Positions 61,051-64,000 of a DNA stretch of 64,000 nt are shown piece after piece. The notes beneath the pieces were generated by a model, which did not search any database, was not told the origin of the DNA, and saw nothing but the letters and a program-made list of their open reading frames with translations. Both the position numbers and the translations under genes were made by a program. Origin of the DNA: DTU089 sp964421815 (GTDB lineage: Bacteria > Bacillota > Clostridia > Oscillospirales > Acutalibacteraceae); NCBI GenBank assembly GCA_964421815.1, contig CAYQYT010000011.1:1-64000 (forward strand). Reading direction: 5' to 3'. The stretch's first letter is position 1; every line of letters begins with the position of its first letter.

Positions 61051-61915
61051 GCATATTTTTTATTATCTCACATTCCGTCAAGTTCGTAAAGCCGTAAAAG
61101 TCCTCGGCATTTTCAAAGAGGAATAAAGTTTTTTCCGCTTCGGTCAGTTCCTTTGATTTCAAAATAAAATCAAAGCTCATTTTGTAGGTGATTTCCACCA
61201 TTGTTCTCGGATAATCGCTGCCCCACATGAGTTTTTCAAAGCCGCAGATTTCAGCGGCTTCTTTTATCGCCCTTACCGCCGACGGATAGGGATAAAACTC
61301 GCTGTTGAAAAGCCATGTAATGCCGCCGCTTTCAATGCGGACATTTTTGTTCCTTGCAAGTTTTATCTGCTCATGCCAGCCGTCTCTTGTTACCATACCG
61401 AAATGACCGATTGCAATTCTAAGATTGGGATACTGCTTTATCATTTCACGCAAAGAGCCTGTTTGCAAATCTCCGTCCGCAAGGTCAATGGAGATGAATT
61501 TATGTTCTTCGTTTGCCCGTTCAAACACCTTGTAATGCTTGGTCAGATCCTGTGTGGGCAATCTTCCTGCGCAAATTTTTATTCCGTCAAAGCCGTCAAG
61601 GGTAAAGGGACTGTTTTCTTCATAAAGAGAGCAGATTTTCAATCTGTTCGGATATTTTTCCTTTGCGGTTATAAGGTAACCGTCCTGATTGCCGTCAATT
61701 TCTTCCTGAGTGATAACCGAGCCGCTGACTCCTGCGTAATCCATATTTGCAATAAAACGCTCGGCGGTATTCTCACCGTCGGTCATATATGGCGGTATCA
61801 TTTGGCGGATTTCACCGCCGAAATTGCTTTTGCCGTTGCCGACGGAGAAAACATCTCTGCCGTCAACTTTTCCCTGTTGAGTTTTCCACAAGTGTGCGTG
61901 ACAATCAATTATCAT
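61046..61915 (-). CDS. Amidohydrolase-family metal-dependent hydrolase
   Basis: This 289-residue TIM-barrel hydrolase belongs to the amidohydrolase 2 group, which includes sugar lactonases and decarboxylases. It shows the metal-binding MIIDCHAHLW at the N-terminus, a middle GHFGM histidine and the C-terminal catalytic aspartate in WGSDYPR. Adjacent dehydrogenases suggest a pathway in which a sugar is oxidised to a lactone that this enzyme opens. The substrate is not determined. It is 18 bases after the zinc dehydrogenase gene. Confidence 0.82.
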   Translation of the reverse strand: MIIDCHAHLWKTQQGKVDGRDVFSVGNGKSNFGGEIRQMIPPYMTDGENTAERFIANMDYAGVSGSVITQEEIDGNQDGYLITAKEKYPNRLKICSLYEENSPFTLDGFDGIKICAGRLPTQDLTKHYKVFERANEEHKFISIDLADGDLQTGSLREMIKQYPNLRIAIGHFGMVTRDGWHEQIKLARNKNVRIESGGITWLFNSEFYPYPSAVRAIKEAAEICGFEKLMWGSDYPRTMVEITYKMSFDFILKSKELTEAEKTLFLFENAEDFYGFTNLTECEIIKNML

Positions 61916-61933
61916 ATATTAACACCGCCCTTG

Positions 61934-62953
61934 TCAGTCTGCGAAACTTATTAAGAGTTTAGCCAGTGTGCCGTCATTGTGTGAAAGAGCCTCAAAGGCT
62001 TTTTGGGCATTATCAACATCATAAACACCGCTGACCGTTTTTATTATATCAGCCCTGCCGTCTTTTACAAGGTCAATGAGGGTTTCAAAATCTTTTGTAA
62101 AGGCATTGCGGCTGCCGAAAATATTCAGTTCTTTTTTCAGAATGACGGAATGAACAAAAGTAGTTTCCCTCTTGCCGTTACCGATTAAAATAACATTTGC
62201 ACCGTGTGCCGCTTCATTTATACAGGATAAAAAGGTTTCGGGCGCACCGCAGGCTTCCACGCAGACATCAAAGCCGTTGCCATGTGTAAAATTCAAACAT
62301 TCGGTATGCAAATCCCCCTCTTTGACATTGACGATGCAATCCGCCCCGAACTCCTTGGCAAGCGCAAGGCGGCTACTGAGCATATCGGAAATTAACACTC
62401 TCGCGCCGAGGGCTTTCGCTCTCAAAAGTGCAAAAAGTCCGATTGGCCCTGCTCCCATTATCAACAGATTATCGCCTTTTTTCACTTCGGCTCTTGAGAG
62501 GGCATGGTAACTTATTGAAAACGGTTCAATCAGCGCAAGTTCTTTTGCAGAAAGACCTTTACCGTCAATGATTCTTTCAACGGGCATGGTTATATACTCC
62601 TGAAAACTGCCGTCACGCTGAACACCCATGGTCTGATTATCGTGGCAGGCGTTGACGATTCCCCGCTTACAGGCGTAACATTCGCCGCAGTTGAAATAGG
62701 GGTTACAGGTGACAATATCCCCCGCTTTCAATCCTCTGTCATTTTCGGGTATTTCAACTATCTGTGCCGAAAACTCATGACCGGGAATTCTCGGATAAGT
62801 TGTAAAGGGTTGATTGCCCGTGTAGGACGCAACATCTGCGCCGCAGATACCGCAGCAGAGCACCTTCAAAAGCACTTCACCCTGTTTTGCTTTCGGCATT
62901 TCCTTTTCGATAATTTGTATTTCACCGGGTTTTGTAATCTGTATCGCTTTCAT
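61934..62953 (-). CDS. Zinc-dependent medium-chain dehydrogenase
   Basis: The 339-residue enzyme has the catalytic zinc site (CGICGADV, GHEF), the four-cysteine structural zinc loop (CGECYACKRGIVNAC) and a Rossmann fold (LLIMGAGPIGLFAL) for NAD(P). It resembles polyol, L-idonate or galactitol phosphate dehydrogenases. The exact sugar alcohol cannot be assigned. It lies next to another medium-chain dehydrogenase-like gene and an amidohydrolase, forming a probable sugar-catabolic operon. Confidence 0.88.
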   Translation of the reverse strand: MKAIQITKPGEIQIIEKEMPKAKQGEVLLKVLCCGICGADVASYTGNQPFTTYPRIPGHEFSAQIVEIPENDRGLKAGDIVTCNPYFNCGECYACKRGIVNACHDNQTMGVQRDGSFQEYITMPVERIIDGKGLSAKELALIEPFSISYHALSRAEVKKGDNLLIMGAGPIGLFALLRAKALGARVLISDMLSSRLALAKEFGADCIVNVKEGDLHTECLNFTHGNGFDVCVEACGAPETFLSCINEAAHGANVILIGNGKRETTFVHSVILKKELNIFGSRNAFTKDFETLIDLVKDGRADIIKTVSGVYDVDNAQKAFEALSHNDGTLAKLLISFAD

Positions 62954-62954
62954 A

Positions 62955-64000
62955 TTATGCCTCCGTGTTTATGTATTCACTGTTCCAAATGACTGCCGTT
63001 TTTAAGGGCGCACCCTTGGAATAAATTTTATTTTCATAAGCGTCTATGGGATTATCTGTAAATTCGTTCCTGTCGATAAGTTCAACAAGACGGTCAAACT
63101 TACTTTCGCACAGTAGTTCAATAGCCGTTTCCATGTGCTTTTGAGTGAAATTGATCGACGCTAAAATCACCTGATTTTTAAAGCCAAAGGGCATTGTGTT
63201 GTATGTAACCCTGGGGCCCAGCGAAAAACTATTGTAAATTCCGTTACAGCCCAATACATTTTGTTCAAAGGCTATGCGGTGCTCGGTTTCAGTTCCGCTT
63301 GTGCCCACAAAGACTGTTGCAGTACCGCCCATTCTGTCGGTTATTGCCTTTGCGGTTTCACTTTCATTTAATCCGTTTACGGAAAGATAATCGCAGTTCA
63401 GTTCATCTTTTACAAATTGAGCCTTTTTGCTGTTTTCGTCACTCCTTGCAACAAAAAGAATTTTTGCTTCCTTTTGATTTCTGCGGATCTGGTCGCCGAT
63501 AAAAAGTCCCGTTGTGCCTAATCCGAATATTACAACACGCTCAAAAGTGTTTTTTACCGCATATTTTCTTGCGGTCAGTTCATCACACTTGCGTTTTGCA
63601 AGTTCAATCCGAAAATTCTGCGCTTCGCCCATATCACACATTCTCTCATACTGAAAAACAGCACAGGCGTAGGGGTCGGAGAACACTAACTTTTTCGCAA
63701 GTGACAAGGGCAGTCTTTCGAGTTTGTCATATTTACCCGGCAAGTGCAAAAGCATATCGGGATTAAAATATCCCTTGTCGCAGAAAATGCCGTCTGCTCC
63801 GTCACAGCCGTATTCAAAGTAGGTTTCGTCCTCCGTAAAGCGCGTCGGGTCAAAACTGTCGCCGCCGCGGATTAAAACGATGGCAAAACGGTTTTCGGAG
63901 GGTACCCAAACTACGCCCTCGTGACCGTTGATGAGCCTTTTTTCACCCTCGGGAAATTTCGGAGAGAGTTTTCCCTCTCTTCCCATTCTCATTAGTTCAA
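62955..64000 (-). CDS. Glucose dehydrogenase-like medium-chain dehydrogenase (5' end beyond the window)
   Basis: At least 345 residues are visible. GHEGVVWV lies only about 24 residues from the first ATG (63992), whereas in the glucose dehydrogenase family it comes after 60 or more, and the frame stays open to the window edge, so the true start is probably outside. The DPTRFTEDETYFEYGCDGADG segment and the C-terminal Rossmann region (VVIFGLGTTGLFI) fit this family. The structural zinc cysteines are absent. It precedes the zinc dehydrogenase gene by one base. Confidence 0.75.
   Translation of the reverse strand, partial: ELMRMGREGKLSPKFPEGEKRLINGHEGVVWVPSENRFAIVLIRGGDSFDPTRFTEDETYFEYGCDGADGIFCDKGYFNPDMLLHLPGKYDKLERLPLSLAKKLVFSDPYACAVFQYERMCDMGEAQNFRIELAKRKCDELTARKYAVKNTFERVVIFGLGTTGLFIGDQIRRNQKEAKILFVARSDENSKKAQFVKDELNCDYLSVNGLNESETAKAITDRMGGTATVFVGTSGTETEHRIAFEQNVLGCNGIYNSFSLGPRVTYNTMPFGFKNQVILASINFTQKHMETAIELLCESKFDRLVELIDRNEFTDNPIDAYENKIYSKGAPLKTAVIWNSEYINTEA

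Noticed and set aside
1..64000. CRISPR arrays, prophage, tRNA or rRNA genes, insertion sequences
   Set aside because: No repeat-spacer pattern, integrase or transposase, or recognisable structural RNA gene of these classes was seen on reading both strands.

Overview
This window looks like chromosome from an anaerobic, endospore-forming member of the Clostridia (Eubacteriales, probably near Oscillospiraceae/Ruminococcaceae). The supporting evidence is a SpoIIE homologue, a CIRCE heat-shock operator before clpB, the diaminopimelate aminotransferase (DapL) route to lysine, formate-tetrahydrofolate ligase, a type III glutamine synthetase, a split ferredoxin-type glutamate synthase, and moderately AT-rich coding sequence with strong AGGAGG-type ribosome binding sites. 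The lineage is an inference from gene content; no rRNA or tRNA gene was seen. Most genes are on the minus strand.

Layout. 1-1283: the start of an unidentified gene, then an ECF sigma factor with its membrane anti-sigma partner. 1516-2405: pyrophosphatase and ribosomal protein S20. 2455-6131: trpS, a small membrane protein, fhs and an unknown protein, preceded by a fibronectin-III gene remnant. 6374-6613: a hairpin terminator and a candidate structured RNA. 6608-11384: clpC and spoIIE. 11620-14791: a two-component system. 14912-18421: a glycosyltransferase/teichoic-acid-type polymerase fusion. 18550-19404: a secreted protein. 19481-19894: an EamA permease. 20047-24744: clpB-htpG with CIRCE. 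24818-28124: a vitamin B6 salvage locus with a divergent MocR regulator. 28182-42673: a ten-gene operon purC-purA-purB-guaA-pyrG-purF-carA-carB-dapF-dapL. 42754-49966: asnB, amt-PII fusion, glnN and gdhA. 50049-57018: a seven-gene glutamate synthase/glutamine synthetase/ANTAR regulator operon. 57165-60627: a surface-glycan cassette. 60674-61050: a degraded hydrolase gene and a long palindrome. 61046-64000: sugar-type dehydrogenases and an amidohydrolase.

Main discovery. The last gene of the glutamate synthase operon encodes an ANTAR-domain RNA-binding antiterminator with a degenerate receiver. Four leaders in the window (before gltB1, gdhA, glnN and purC) share a hairpin with a six-base loop that has A at position 1 and G at position 4, the signature of ANTAR target RNAs. 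In each leader the loop and/or 3' arm of that hairpin is also the 5' arm of an intrinsic terminator, so the two folds exclude each other. Three of the four leaders sit just behind perfect TTGACA-17-TATAAT promoters. The model is one nitrogen-responsive antiterminator controlling ammonia assimilation (GDH, GS-III, GOGAT, GS-I, and possibly Amt-PII and AsnB by readthrough) together with the main glutamine- and aspartate-consuming nucleotide operon. Unlike the textbook dual-hexaloop ANTAR target, only one hexaloop is visible per leader. Other points of note are a glutamine synthetase lacking the usual flap glutamate and three gene remnants.
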